Shown here: positions 1 through 11,182 of the stretch, one piece after another
How positions within the stretch are numbered: the stretch's first letter is position 1
Layout: each line of letters begins with the position of its first letter
NCBI RefSeq assembly: GCF_000711695.1
Contig: NW_013546932.1
Coordinates: 1-64,000 of the forward strand
Direction of reading: 5' to 3'
From: Tilletiaria anomala UBC 951
Taxonomy: Eukaryota; Basidiomycota; Exobasidiomycetes; Georgefischeriales; Tilletiariaceae
Length of the DNA stretch: 64,000 nt
The notes under the pieces: model-generated
Seen by the model: only the letters and a program-made list of their open reading frames with translations
Database searches by the model: none
Told to the model about the DNA's origin: nothing
Made by a program: the position numbers and the translations under genes

Positions 1-1572
1 GGCAAGTGATACGGGTTTCCTGCCGAAGGTGGCGACGGTAAGCCAGATAGTGGGAGAGGCAGCGGCGGCGCAGAAGGCGCTGCCTGCTGCGAGTGCAGGT
101 GGGTATGCGTATATTGAGGCTGGTGGGGGTGGAAGTTGGAGCTAGTCGCGTGCGTTCCTTGCTGCAGGAACGAACTCGGTCTTTGCTGCGGCGGGATTGG
201 CAAGCCGTCTCTCGGTGGCGGAGTGGGGAGAGGCCGCGAAGCCAGAGCCCCGCCTTCTCCGCCGGCGCCAATGACTGATGCCGGTTGCGAGTCAAGCCCT
301 GATCCAGGGACACCTTGTGGAATGCTGAGGAAGGCAGAGCCCGCTGGTAGGGTAGGAGGCGCGCTCCCGCTCGGCGGAATGGGCAGCGTGAGACTACCCC
401 CGGAAGGCGGAGTCATCGGCAAGGGCGGCGGTGGTGACTGTGACTGTGAGCCACTGCTGGCAAACCTGCCATCGCTCGAGGAAGGCTCGCGCGAGACGGG
501 ATGGCGCAAGGGCATGGAAAAGTTGGGGGAGCCAACGGCGGGAGATGAGGTGACGCTAAGCTGCGCCTTCCTGCGCGCTACACTCGCACTGCGTTCTCGT
601 TTGCGTGCTTCCTCGTCCGCATCCCCTGGCGCACCAAAGGGGGCAATGGAATCGCTCTCTGAGATTCCGGGTGAGATGGCAGTCGCCACTGCCCCACCTG
701 GGGCATATTTGTCTGCATCAGTCACAGATGGTGCAGATGGTGGAACACTCGGCGCACTGCTCGCTTCGTTCATGAGCTTGGCCATCTCCCGCGCGACGTA
801 GTCATCTTCGTCCTGGTAGGGCGGCCCGCCCTTGATTGACGGCTCGGACTCTAGTCCACCCGGCGGTCCCGGTTGCGGTGTGCGACCTTCTCTGAAAGCT
901 TTTGCAATGTCCCCTGCCTTCCACTTTGCATATTTAACCTTCTCCTCGATCTGTTATGAGCAAGTTGTCAGCTTGGAACCGTGCAAGGCTTGAAGCACCC
1001 ATCCGTGAGTGGCATACCTCTGGTTTGAGGTCACCGAAAAGCTTAAGCAGCTCAAGAAAATTGCTGGCAGCGATAAACTTTTTGGCAGTATTCCTGTACA
1101 CATGGAAGCGCTCATTTGCGATTAGACAAGTCAAAGCACGGTGAGTTTGGCGTTGTGAGCTGAACGCACCGAGTCGCCTTGCCCGTGCGATCTTCGTTGT
1201 CAGCGCCGACGAAGACCTTGAGCGCAAAGTTTTCCACATAAGCGTTCCCAATCGTGTCGTCCGTGATGGCGGGTTGTTGCTTTAGTGCGATTTTTCGCTG
1301 CAGTACATGCCAAAGGAGTTATGTCAGCGCAGTCTTCAGGGCCAAGTCACGACACATCGACAACGGGGACGGACCACCTCGAGCGAATCGAGCACTTTCA
1401 TCAGCATTTCGGTGGACTCTTTGTCCTGCCGCTTAGCGCTGATCCCTTGCTGCGCAGCATAGAAAGTGCACCAGTATGACATGATGGGGTCCGCCTTGAG
1501 AAGCTCATTGCTGCGCTGAATGAACGGCGTCAGCGCTTTGAGCTCCGCGGGGGGTAATGGTAGCGGCTCCAT
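1..1572 (-). CDS. VTA1: Vta1/LIP5, ESCRT-III/Vps4 regulator (3' end outside window)
   Basis: Vta1 activates the AAA ATPase Vps4 and binds ESCRT-III at endosomes during multivesicular body sorting. Exons read on the minus strand are 1572-1378, 1297-1170, 1093-1018 and 950 to below 1, and the joins keep frame. The start at 1572 gives MEPLPLPPAELKALTPF, which is the usual Vta1 N-terminus. The tandem MIT-like N-terminal domain follows, with the conserved stretches SYWCTFYAAQQGI, AYVENFALKVF and FLELLKLFGDLKPE, then EKVKYAKWKAGDIAKAFREG at the end of the domain. After it comes a long Pro/Ser-rich linker that runs to the left edge of the window. The C-terminal Vps4-binding helices must lie beyond position 1. 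The first intron donor (GTGGTC) is weak, so the exon 1 boundary is the least certain. The family assignment is firm. Confidence 0.9.
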
Positions 1573-2497
1573 CGCTGCCCCGAGTGCAAGCTGACCGCCG
1601 ATACGAGGGTTACTTTGCCACCACCTTAAGTGGCTGGATTGATGCGATGCCGAATGCGTTTGGAATGTGGCCCGCTGCGAACATTTAAGCTTCAAATGCA
1701 AAAGTGATAAGAGGTATTTATGGAACGTGCTGAGGTTGCGAGTTGCGCGGCGATCTCGAACTTCGCAGCCTTCAACAGTGACACAACGCGCTCTACGAAT
1801 AAAATCGGTCACGCCTTGCAAATCAATCCAAAGGTCTCATAGTCTCGTGCTGCAGACCTGCGGTTGTGTCGAGCGCAACATGACATGGATCCAACCGATG
1901 GTTGCCAGGTAGTGAAGTCCACAAGGCCCATCAGCGGTGCCACTCGAAAGTCACACCACACCACGCCACACTCTGACCTTTTCCTGATCATCGGATGATC
2001 TGTATCTGACCATGTATGCTCCATATTCAAGTTCTTGGATTACAGTCATACAAGGCAATGGCAGTCTGGTTCGAGTGTGCTTGCATGAAGATTCGCCGGT
2101 CGCAGCGACAGATGATGTAGCTCCCGTTTCGTTTTAGCGTCCCTCACGATCTTCGCGGGCTCCAAAAAGACTAGTAATGCTCGCTCATCCCGCTCAACGC
2201 GCGAGGTCAGCCTCGTGTTCCCTTATGCCTGCTTACGATATAACAGCTGCGTCATACCTCCGAATTTGCGTGCTTGATCAGCGTAGCGGATGCTACACTG
2301 GTGCTTCTTCGAAACAGTATCTCGTTTTGCAGGCGTAAACCAGTCAACCGTGCGGCATGTGGATGACTGGTTGGATGGGAAGGGGGCCTGAATGTGGTCT
2401 GATAGTGCGAAGACATAAATGTGCACACAAGCCTCGATATCGACTTGTGCCTTCAAGGCTTTCAACGGCCTTCGCACAACAAATTCCATTGAGCGCA
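1573..2497. other. Intergenic, divergent promoter region
   Basis: This stretch lies between the start of VTA1 (minus) and the coiled-coil orphan (plus). Short open frames are present but none has family similarity or splice-linked continuation. I see no repeat or RNA gene in it. Confidence 0.5.
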
Positions 2498-3025
2498 ATG
2501 TCCTCGCATGGGCCGTCCACGTCTCCGATCACGAAGGAGAAGCAACAGCGGCAGCTACAGCAATCGCCGGAGCCTGCTTGCGGTCTCAAGGTACTCGAAG
2601 CGGCCGTCTACGCAGCGAACGCCTCCTCGCAAGCGGCTGCCGAAGCGCTGGAGGACATTAGCAAGATCGACTGCACGCTGCACAACGTAAGCGATGGCAT
2701 CCATAGCGTCCAACAGGGCATTCACTCCGCCCAAGCTGCTCAGGCAGAGTTGGGGAGGCGATGGGCGGACCATGAAGCGCGCCTGAGCAGGTTGGAGGAG
2801 CAGATGCAGAAGCTTTCGATGAGAAATGACGGAGATCGGATGCAGGAGAAGGACAATGTGCGCGGAGCACAGCCCGAAACGTGCTCCCGCAAAGATCAAG
2901 GAGCGCACGACTGCAAAGGCAAGCGTGATGCAGCAACTGTGCCACGCCCTCGAACTGCAGAAGCTAGCCTGGGCGATACGAAAGTGGGTCAGCCCTTGGA
3001 GAAGCGTGCCACTGCAGCGTGCTGA
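2498..3025 (+). CDS. Unrecognised 175-residue coiled-coil protein
   Basis: I do not recognise this protein. A single exon opens at the ATG at 2498, and an in-frame ATG further upstream at 2357 could extend it by 47 residues. Residues 30-115 are rich in Ala, Glu, Gln and Ser with heptad-like spacing: EAAVYAANASSQAAAEALED, then IHSVQQGIHSAQAAQAELG and ARLSRLEEQMQKLSM. This predicts a long amphipathic helix or coiled coil. The last 60 residues are charged and low in hydrophobics, so probably disordered. There is no signal peptide or membrane segment. A long open frame on the opposite strand overlaps it, but its composition is that of an antisense shadow. The coding call rests on composition alone. 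No function can be offered. Confidence 0.5.
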   Translation: MSSHGPSTSPITKEKQQRQLQQSPEPACGLKVLEAAVYAANASSQAAAEALEDISKIDCTLHNVSDGIHSVQQGIHSAQAAQAELGRRWADHEARLSRLEEQMQKLSMRNDGDRMQEKDNVRGAQPETCSRKDQGAHDCKGKRDAATVPRPRTAEASLGDTKVGQPLEKRATAAC

Positions 3026-4502
3026 CTTTCGTCGCGACCAATCCCAGCCGTGCACAACGCCATCAGGAAGCGTCTCTGAAGGAGCGCTGCCCGCTGTCAG
3101 ACCAGCCAAAAGCTTCTGGAGGGAGCGATACGCGGTTCGACAGCGGAAAGAGGGGATTCCTGCGCCAAAGGACCTGCCAAGCGGCAGGGAGAGGCCCCGT
3201 GAACAGTATCCTGAAAGGCTGTACGATTGCTTTTGAAGGTGTCTGGATGGGAAGGAAGGGCTCGGCGACACCAGCAGGCTTGTGCCTCTTGCCATATTCA
3301 GTGCAAACTATCAATCAAAGCACGCGCTTCTGCGTCCTCTGTGTTGCATGTATTGCGCTTGAGGTCACTACTGCTCATTTATCGTCATATCCTGTTATCT
3401 CTTCCCGTTTTCGGTCCGGCACTAGGTATCCAGACAGGTGCAGGAATTCCATCATCTCAGTTGGTGTAGGTTGAGTCCGTGGCTTTCCCGCTCAGAGTAC
3501 TCACGTGGGTAGGAAGTGGGGATTCTCTCCGACTGCTTCCAGCCATAGCGCTTCCTAATTGGTGGAACAGTGACGACCGCGATCGGCCCTATGCGCAAAG
3601 AGCAGAGGGTTATCAGTACTCGATAAACTAGCCTCATAAATCGACCATCAGACCACGAGGCTGGACGCGAGGAATGCGGCTTGAGATCTATTAGGCCGAA
3701 GTCCGTCAGGCAATATACTGCACTCACCGAGCGATCCGATAAGAAGCGAGAAGAAGATGACCGGTTTTTCGTGGGCGGTCCGTTGCTGAGAAGTGGGTCA
3801 TAGTAGAAGATGAGAAGGGGAAGCGACAGATAAAGTCCGTCAGTCCACTTTCTGCCAACGGGAATGCTTGCCAGCGCCAGATCTATGCCAGCGCTGTTTT
3901 CTCAATTTGCAGGATTCCCCTCACGGCCGCGCGGCACTAGGAACTCACAAGGTACCGGTAGGTGTTTCGGAACGGGCTGAAGAGAGCTGCCATCTTGCTT
4001 GGCTGACGACGGAACTAGTGACAGATGTCCTCCTGCTGTTGCCTGGCCTAGCAGGTGTATTAGATGTGGGAGCAGGGTTGTAAGCTGTCCAACACGAGGC
4101 AGATGGGCTGGTTGGATGGAAGTCAATGAACGATGGGAAGCGTGCTGGAACAGCGCTGGTCACTGGGCGGCAGCCAACAGTCGTCGCTTGCCCGTGTCTC
4201 TCTCTCATCAAGCAAGAAAGAGCTGTCACAGCTGCCTTCTCGGCCGAGAGAAAGCGATTCTACGATTAATGCATGAGCCGCCGCCATTCCTGAAACATTT
4301 TTTCTTTAAACCTCGGACAATCCATTCGCCGCCACTATTGTTTGTCGTGCTAGTCGATCCTGTCTGCATGCTTGGGTGGACGTGCGTGACTAAGAGTCCT
4401 GAGGATATTCTCTGTAGTGACAGAAAGCCAGAAGCAGCACCGGCATCCTTGACCGTGGATCAAAAGCGCTACAGTGTCTGCGAGTAGCCAGCATCGTCCG
4501 CC
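3026..4502. other. Intergenic, no supported gene
   Basis: About 1.5 kb between the coiled-coil orphan and DPH3. The open frames on both strands are short, and I found no recognisable domain, repeat or RNA gene. Confidence 0.5.
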
Positions 4503-4869
4503 ATGCCGCGGCAGGCCATCTACGACGAGATCGAGCTGGAGGACATGTCGTACGATGCGAGCAAGGACCTCTTCCACTACCCTTGCCCGTGCGGCGACCG
4601 ATTCGAGATTACGCGCCAGCAACTGAGAGATGCCGAGGACATCGCGCGCTGTCCCTCGTGCAGTCTGCTGATCAGGGTTGTTTTCGACCCAGTGAGTGAC
4701 ACATTCTATGATGGCGTCGGAATTGAGTTCAGTGAATCGTGTTTCTCACTCATTCCTACGGACTTGGGTTGTGCAGCTCGATTTTGAGGAAGACGATGAT
4801 GCGGATCAAACGGCTGCACAGCAGGTTACCTCTGAAGGCATAGCGACCGCTGTCGCTTCAGCTGCTTGA
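4503..4869 (+). CDS. DPH3: Diphthamide biosynthesis protein 3 (Kti11-type CSL zinc finger)
   Basis: Dph3/Kti11 is a small electron-donor protein. It supports the Dph1-Dph2 radical enzyme, which begins diphthamide formation on eEF2, and also works with Elongator in tRNA wobble-uridine modification. Exons are 4503-4691 and 4777-4869, giving 93 residues, the normal size for the family. The CSL zinc finger is complete: CPCGDRF supplies the first Cys pair and [10 protein letters not shown] the second, and YDEIELEDM at the N-terminus is typical. The intron (GTGAGT..CAG, 85 nt) falls right after the zinc finger. The second exon encodes only an acidic tail beginning [10 protein letters not shown], which is variable among fungi. 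The cytosolic/nuclear role is inferred from the family. Confidence 0.95.
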
Positions 4870-5915
4870 GTCGACTGCAAACTTATGGCGCATGACCGCA
4901 ACCGCCACTGGCAACCGCTCTCCGTGCACTCTTTCTCAACTGCAATATCCAGCGCTTGCCTTGCCATATTGCAGCAACCACCTCTTTGGCAACTCTTCTG
5001 ATGAAGCAGCAACATCACTCGCAGATCAAAGCGCGCATGCATCCCGCGTCTCAGCTCGCCCTTCTCACCCACAGCACCTCGCAGCACGCTTTAAAGCAGG
5101 GAGGTCCGTGCAGCACCATGCCGCCCGAGATATGTGCTCAGTCAAAAAATGATGCCAGTCTCGGTACGATTGGCCCGACAGTAAGCGGGCGTACAAGTGA
5201 TCTAGGGACGAATAGTCAGTCAGAAGGCCTAGACGAAACTTTGGAGCGGGCAGACTCGAGTTCGCCACTTCTCAATCTTCTCTGAACCGATCAGTTAGCT
5301 CTGTCCGCCGCGAAGAGCGGGGCCCTGAACAGTCTATATCGGATTCCTGCTGGCTGCCTGCTCGCGCATCGACACAAATGACCTAGTGTCCTGGAACGCT
5401 CGCACACCAACCACTACATCGCGCTTGCTGCAGCCCATGATTCGGAGGCTACCCAACCGCATGCTCTCGTCAGGTTGTTGACAACCTCCTTTAAAGACAG
5501 TCCGGATCTGCATCTCTGCGCGCGCACAAGCCACAGGCAACCTTTTCGCGCAGTCCTTACATACAATTCCCTTGAGTGTTTAGCGAATGTAGCGATGGGT
5601 GCTTTGGAAACTGTAAGAAAGAGTACACAGCACCACTGGTGATGCGCCTAGGTGCAAGGCGCGTCGGAATACAGATTGTCGGAGCGATTACAAAAGATAT
5701 ATTCCTCTGGTTTGCGGTATGCCATGACGTTGATAAAGAAGAATGAGTGTCCGTTATGAACCCCGGTCGCATGAATTAATGGGTTGTAGATGGGTGTGGG
5801 GGCGTGCATGCGATAATGGTAACGAGCAACTGGGATGGGGGCATCCTGGGGGATTCTTCTGCGAAGGTGAGAGTTGATAAGGGAAAAGCGACCCGTGCGC
5901 GTGCTCTCAGGGGTC
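4870..5915. other. Intergenic between converging genes
   Basis: DPH3 (plus) and the membrane protein gene (minus) both end into this stretch of about 1 kb. It holds presumed 3' UTRs. A 109-codon open frame at 4956-5285 has no recognisable features, and I see no RNA gene or repeat. Confidence 0.45.
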
Positions 5916-7729
5916 CTACCGCACAACTGGATGGCCCGCCCGCTGCGCATCCGCCTCTGCACCTGCAGAGGGAGGCAGTAGCAGTGGCATTTGCAAACCG
6001 GCAAACACATCGCCCGCTGGGCGCTCGAGAGCGGATGCGAACGAGCGCGAGCTCGGGGGCGAGGCGGCGCCAGGAGCCCTGGGAGCGGCGGCGCCCATTT
6101 CGGGACATACTCGTGTTGACGACGGCAGTGGCTCCGGCGGATGTCCATACTGATTGCTGACGGTGTCTATGGCTGTATTCGCAAGCAAGAAGAGAAGGAA
6201 GCGGATACGGTGAGATTGGAACCACATCATTTTACTGAAGCCTGGATGGAGTACTCACGAAGTGTATATTTCGGCAACCGGCTCTGCTTTGCCTCCCATT
6301 GGCTCTGCCGGTAGCTCGGCAGATCGCGCAGCTTGCCCCCCTCTTCTAGGAGCGAAGGGCCATCTCCGCCGTCCTGTACACGTCGATTCCGCATCTCGAA
6401 AGAATCAGCAGCTGCGCGCCTCGCTTCTCCCCTCGCGTCCGGGTCGTGCCGTAGATGGTCATGCGACGGCCGCCCCTCAAGCCCGCCTGGTTCGGCAACG
6501 GTGCGACTCGCCTCGAGCCCAGGTACGAGGTACGCCATATAGCGCAGGCCAGCCATACGGCTGGCGCTGGCGGCAGGAGGCGCAGCAGTGGACGGCGTGG
6601 TGAGGATCGCTCTGCCCATGTTAGATAGAGGCCATGCAATACGCCGCCTGCCACAGCTTCTTCCACCACTCGTTGCGACAAGTCGGCCGCCACCCTCGCT
6701 GGGAAGATTCCCAAGCCCTTGCCCCTGACCGTGTGCTGATTCTGGTAGTGCTGGTCCAACGGTGGCGCCCGGGCCTGTGCCCATGTCGTAACCCCCGTGC
6801 CCGCGTCCGAAAGAGCGAGCGATGCTTCCCGCGTCGCTAATCCTGTGCAACGCTGCCGCTTCGTCCCACTTGCGCTTCTCGTCGCGCCGACGGACGCTCA
6901 TGCAGATGACGAGGACGAGTAGGAGAGCGAGCACACCGCCGAGGACGCCTGCGATTCCCTTAATCGTGTTGTGCGAGTACTTCGATTGGTGGCCCCCGCC
7001 TGTCGCCGCGGATGCCGAATCCGGGTCGGCGCCGTCGGGCGATGCATCGGAGCCGAGGCGGTCGTCGGCGTCGAGGCAGATCGTGCTGTTACTCCCAAGC
7101 GCAACAACATCGCGGCGGACGTACATTGCGTAGTCCGGGCTCGTCAGGTTGTCCGGCGATGAGGTGACCTGCATGCGCAGCAGCGTCCGCGCGGGAAAAT
7201 TCACGGCAGGCCACTGCCAGCCGTCCAAGATGGGAGCGGGAAGACTGACGTCGAGCCGCTGATAAAAGTCGTGGAAGTCGGCGATGAGGATGTGCACCGC
7301 CGCGTTGGGCGATACGGCAATGCCGAGATGCGCAGGTTGACACTGCACGAATCCGCCTGCGGGCATGGTGACGTTCAGCAATCCCGTGCCCGTCTTGATC
7401 TCCGTCAGCGGAGTCGCAGTGGAGTGCGGTCGATGGGTAGTTGTACGCGTGGTACCGGGGTCCTTTGGCGTCGAAGCCATGTTTCCAGGCGACGCGGGGG
7501 AACTCGAAGGATGACGCCGCAAGGAAGTCGACACGTCTGAGCCTGACCAAGTTGATGACGACGATGACATGCTGCCGGCCTGTCGAGCTCCGAGATGACG
7601 GGACGAGCCGGCGACTTCAGCATCTATCTTGCGCTTTTTGTGCAGTCTCAAGCTGTGAGTGCCCAGCATGTTATCAGATCGCACCCTCAGCGCGCGCGGA
7701 TCATCGAGATGGCCCTTCATAGTGGCCAT
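5916..7729 (-). CDS. Single-pass membrane protein with Ser-rich N-terminal half, orphan
   Basis: Exons 7729-6259 and 6172-5916 join in frame (86-nt GTGAGT..CAG intron), giving at least 575 residues. I do not recognise the family. The N-terminal 230 residues are Ser/Thr/Pro-rich, with a globular-looking stretch around FHDFYQRLDVSLPAPILDGW and several N-x-T/S sites. One strong membrane helix follows at about residues 257-277 (GIAGVLGGVLALLLVLVICM), flanked by RRRDEKRK, which predicts an extracellular N-terminus and a cytoplasmic tail of about 300 low-complexity residues. The layout resembles fungal wall-sensor or receptor-like proteins. The first ATG at 7729 does not give a signal peptide, so the true 5' end is probably in upstream exons (see 8539-9548). 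Another frame around 7470-7550 also looks coding, so the exon structure in the ectodomain is uncertain. Confidence 0.6.
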
Positions 7730-8538
7730 GTCAACCGACCTTTGGAGGGTAGGAGCTAGACAAGCTGAAGCCCTGCAGCGACTGGACCAAGTTCTGCGAG
7801 GCGATTTCGCAAGGAGCAGGCAGTATCAGGCCGGATGGTCGCGTCGTGATGTGCGCATGTGCGTCCCGTATCGTCGACCAGCGGCTGGAGGTCCGCAATG
7901 CCTCCCGCTTTCTTGGAATCGCCGGGTTCTCGATTATACAGTGTGCGCCCTAGTGGACGATGGAAGCTGTGCGTAGAGTATCAATTTTGAAGATTGTCCG
8001 CAGCTGGTAGCAAGCAAATACAAAAGCAGATTCCCCTCGACCCATGGGACGGTCAACTTTCAGCTGCATTGCGTGTATAATAGTTATACCTCGTAAGCTG
8101 GATGACTGTCTGATACGCAGGCACAACTGCCGTACGCCCAAACACCCCCCAAGCTGCGGGGAATCCAGTACTGTATTTCCGGTGATTGTGGCTATTCTCC
8201 TCATTTCTGGTGAAATTGCGTGCATTTCCACGCTGCGCTTGCCGGCTGTTCGGCGCGTCCATGTGGCATTCGGTGACATTTTCACCCTCCGTCACAGGCT
8301 CCTGCGGACTGGCTAGGCACATCCTACGTCGTGTTGCACATGTGTATAGTAACAGTCATCAGGAGGAATATCCAAGGGGAATCTTGGGAGGTGAGAAATT
8401 AGCAAAAGACGATCAGAGGAGAAAGATGCAGTTCCGTACTGGCACATACCTGCAACATGTGATCTGAAGTCTACGTCCAGGGCGTTGGAAACCACTCGTG
8501 TATATATGGAGTGAGCTCAGATATGCGATAGAACTCAC

Positions 8539-9548
8539 AACTCAGCCTGATCGACCTCGAGCATGGTTTCCGACGCGACCTGCGCGTTTCCTTTAAGACC
8601 GATGGGACAACCAATGGCGACGTCGGAGACGGATCTGCAACGTTGAGACACTGTGTCCACAAACAAGGCGCGAATGTTTATGAAACCAAGGCCGAATACT
8701 CGGAGATGCATAATATGTGCATTAGCTGTCGGAAGCTAGTAGAGGATGCTCGGAATCGGAAATTCAGGATGCACTTCACTTGATAATGTGAAGGATGGCA
8801 CTTCATGCCCCTGGTGTGAACGTTTTCATTCTTCCCGTAATGAGAATCGAACTGCGGGTGTGCTGGCATAACTTTGCCGTGCGTTCTGTCTTGAAATGGG
8901 CCTGTCGAACAACAGAGGAATATTAGATGGAAGCGTTCGGTCATGACAATGGGGTGTAACGCCGACATCCACACTCTCTTACGGTTGGCCACTAAGGTGT
9001 CGAACGGAGAAACACACTTGGGTACCGAGTGCGGAGCACAGCGCTAGCACAAGGAATTGATCATCGGCATCATGCCCCACGGATTGGGGTCTTAGGGGCT
9101 GCTGCGCCATGCTGCACGGTGCAATGTCTACAAATCGCCTAATGAAATGAATCACAGGCTCACCTTCTACGTCGCAAATAGCTATGCAGCGCTGAGACTT
9201 ATGTCGTATTCGCCATATCAATGCATATAGAAAGGTTGATCGAACATGCTGGTATCCCCCAGGCCTAGGACCTTAAGGTATTCACTTACGAATGTCCGGA
9301 TGGCTTTGGGCAAGTCCAACAAAATAATAGCTGCCCATGTCGATAGGGGCAGCGACTGATCCATCTGGCATGGCCTCGGGCGGAACAACGTAATGGATGG
9401 TGTCTTTACGACAGGCATCGCTGTAGGATGAAAATATCAACGAGGTAAGTCGAGAGAACAAGAGACGTAATGAGGACGAGGGACTCTCTCCGGCTATTCC
9501 GCCACCCCGCGTGCCAGTCGCCGACAGAAGCCGGTGCATTCTCCACAT
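8539..9548 (-). CDS. Candidate upstream exons, possibly the ectodomain of the membrane protein gene
   Basis: Two segments on the minus strand read like real exons with good splice sites. At 9420-9290, acceptor CCTACAG is followed by DACRKDTIHYVVPPEAMPD and ends at GTAAGT. At 8634-8539, acceptor TTGCAG is followed by SVSDVAIGCPIGLKGNAQVA and ends at GTGAGT. A start at 9548 or a signal-peptide exon nearby would place the promoter opposite that of the short-chain dehydrogenase at 9741. I could not link the two segments to each other or to 7729 in one unbroken frame, so they may be 5' exons of the membrane protein or a separate gene. No family is recognised. Confidence 0.3.
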
Positions 9549-9740
9549 GACTGCCTACTGTATAGTATACACTACCAACCACCGATAATCGCTACCATCG
9601 ACTCCAGACGTAGATAGACATGTAGTGCACACCATCCTCTCTCTTGTGTTTACCCCGCTATCTCCCGCACACACCAAATCCAGCACCCAGGTTGACTTGC
9701 CATTCGTTCAACGCACAGAACTGTGATTGATCCGATCAAA

Positions 9741-11071
9741 ATGTCTGGCGCACAAGCAAGAGTATCGCAGCTGAAGAACCAGCTCGGCGTCTTTGGCAGC
9801 GGTGTCGGACGTGAGTCGATCCCGTCTTTTCGTACTACGATTGACTTAACCCTTTTGTTTTGAGGAGGCTCACTAAAACTGGCCTCGTGCGCTTCATTCC
9901 ATTCTGCCCTGCAGCTGGTCAGCTGCTCAAGGGCGAAGTTACGATCATCACAGGCGCCGGCAATGGCATCGGCAAGATGGCCGCCATCATCGCCGGCGCG
10001 CACGGCGCCCATGTAGTCGTACGTTTAATCGCTTTCGTGAGAGTACCGCAAAGCTAACTCTGATATTTTGTTTCGTTCGCTCCGTCGAAACCCCCAGGTC
10101 AGCGATCTAGACCCTCAAAAAACGCAAGAGACGGTCGATACGATCAAGAACAACGGCGGCAGCGCAATCGGCGTCCCTGGAGATGTGACCGCGAAAGACT
10201 TTGGCGAGACGGTCGTCAAGGCAACGATTGACGCATATGGCAAGATCAACCACATAGTGAATAACGCAGGATTCACCGCCGACAAGATGCTGCACACAAT
10301 GAGCGACGATATCTGGAACTTGATTCTCGACGTGCACTGCACGGCGCCTTTCCGCATCGTCCGCGCTGCAGCGCCGCACCTGCGCCTCAAGGACCCAGAA
10401 AAGCACGAGAACAGGTGCATCATCAACATCAGTAGCACCTCCGGTATTCACGGCAATGCGGGGCAGATCAACTACAGCGCCGCCAAGGCTGCTGTCACCG
10501 GCATGACCAAGACGCGAGTCTGTGCTGGCGGCCTTGCATGACCAGTTGGTCAGAGAGTAACAGCCGCTGACGTCTTTTGGTGACATAGAATCTGCAAGGA
10601 GCTCGGGCCTTTCAACGTCAGATGCAACTGCATCGCATACGGTAGCATTGGTACGTGGCGAGAACAATGGTAGCTAAATGCCGTCAGCCCAAAGACCCTG
10701 ACTCTACACGCCTCCAACAGACACCCGCCTCACCCAGGCAAAGGAAGACGGAGCGTCCATCACCGTCATTGGGCAAAAGATTGCGCTTGGCAGTGAGTAC
10801 ATCTGAACATTGTTCTGCGCCCTTTATGCTCTTTCGGTGACTGACCTCCTGTTTTTCTTGGTTTGTTTCGCTTCGCTTGGATTCGCTTCGCCCCACCTCA
10901 CCTGTAGTTCCCGCGTCGATGCGTGCCAACCCGCAGGCAAACAACGACGTACCGCTGCGCCGCCAGGGGAACGCGGAGGAAGCGGCCGCTGCGATCGTCA
11001 TGCTCCTCAGCCCACTGTCCAGCTACATTAGCGGACACACGCTCGAGGTCACTGGCGGCAGGGGCATCTGA
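9741..11071 (+). CDS. Short-chain dehydrogenase/reductase (3-oxoacyl reductase type)
   Basis: An NAD(P)H-dependent SDR of the FabG-like type, predicted to reduce a 3-oxoacyl or similar carbonyl substrate. Exons are 9741-9810, 9915-10018, 10098-10513, 10589-10650, 10721-10792 and 10908-11071, giving 295 residues in one frame. The Rossmann motif TGAGNGIG, the NNAG motif, the catalytic Ser in INISSTSG and the active-site YSAAK are all present. The C-terminus GHTLEVTGGRGI is the normal SDR ending. The third intron (10514-10588) starts with GCGAGT rather than GT, and only this donor restores the conserved frame into ICKELGPF. There is no peroxisomal SKL-type tail and no obvious presequence, so location is open. 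The exact substrate cannot be read from the sequence. The gene converges on PRP31, with 111 bp between the stops. Confidence 0.88.
10514..10588 (+). other. GC-AG intron in the SDR gene
   Basis: This 75-nt intron has the donor GCGAGT and the acceptor CATAG. Splicing here joins ACC-AAG-AC to A-ATC-TGC and gives the family-typical GMTKTICKELGP. No GT donor nearby gives a continuous frame. Confidence 0.85.
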
Positions 11072-11182
11072 GCCAAGGCCAGGGCACTGAGCAGGCAGGT
11101 ATTATCCCTTGTATATTAGGTCGCTGTAAATCGAAAGGCAATGGGTAAAAAGTGAAGATTACGCTACAGTATCCAGCCGTGA

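Noticed and set aside
136-801. Long plus-strand open frame of 221 codons
   Set aside because: It is antisense to the Pro/Ser-rich linker of VTA1, which has splice-linked conserved exons on the other strand.
2555-3295. Minus-strand open frame of 246 codons
   Set aside because: It overlaps the coiled-coil orphan on the plus strand, and its Arg/Leu/Cys-rich composition is that of an antisense shadow.
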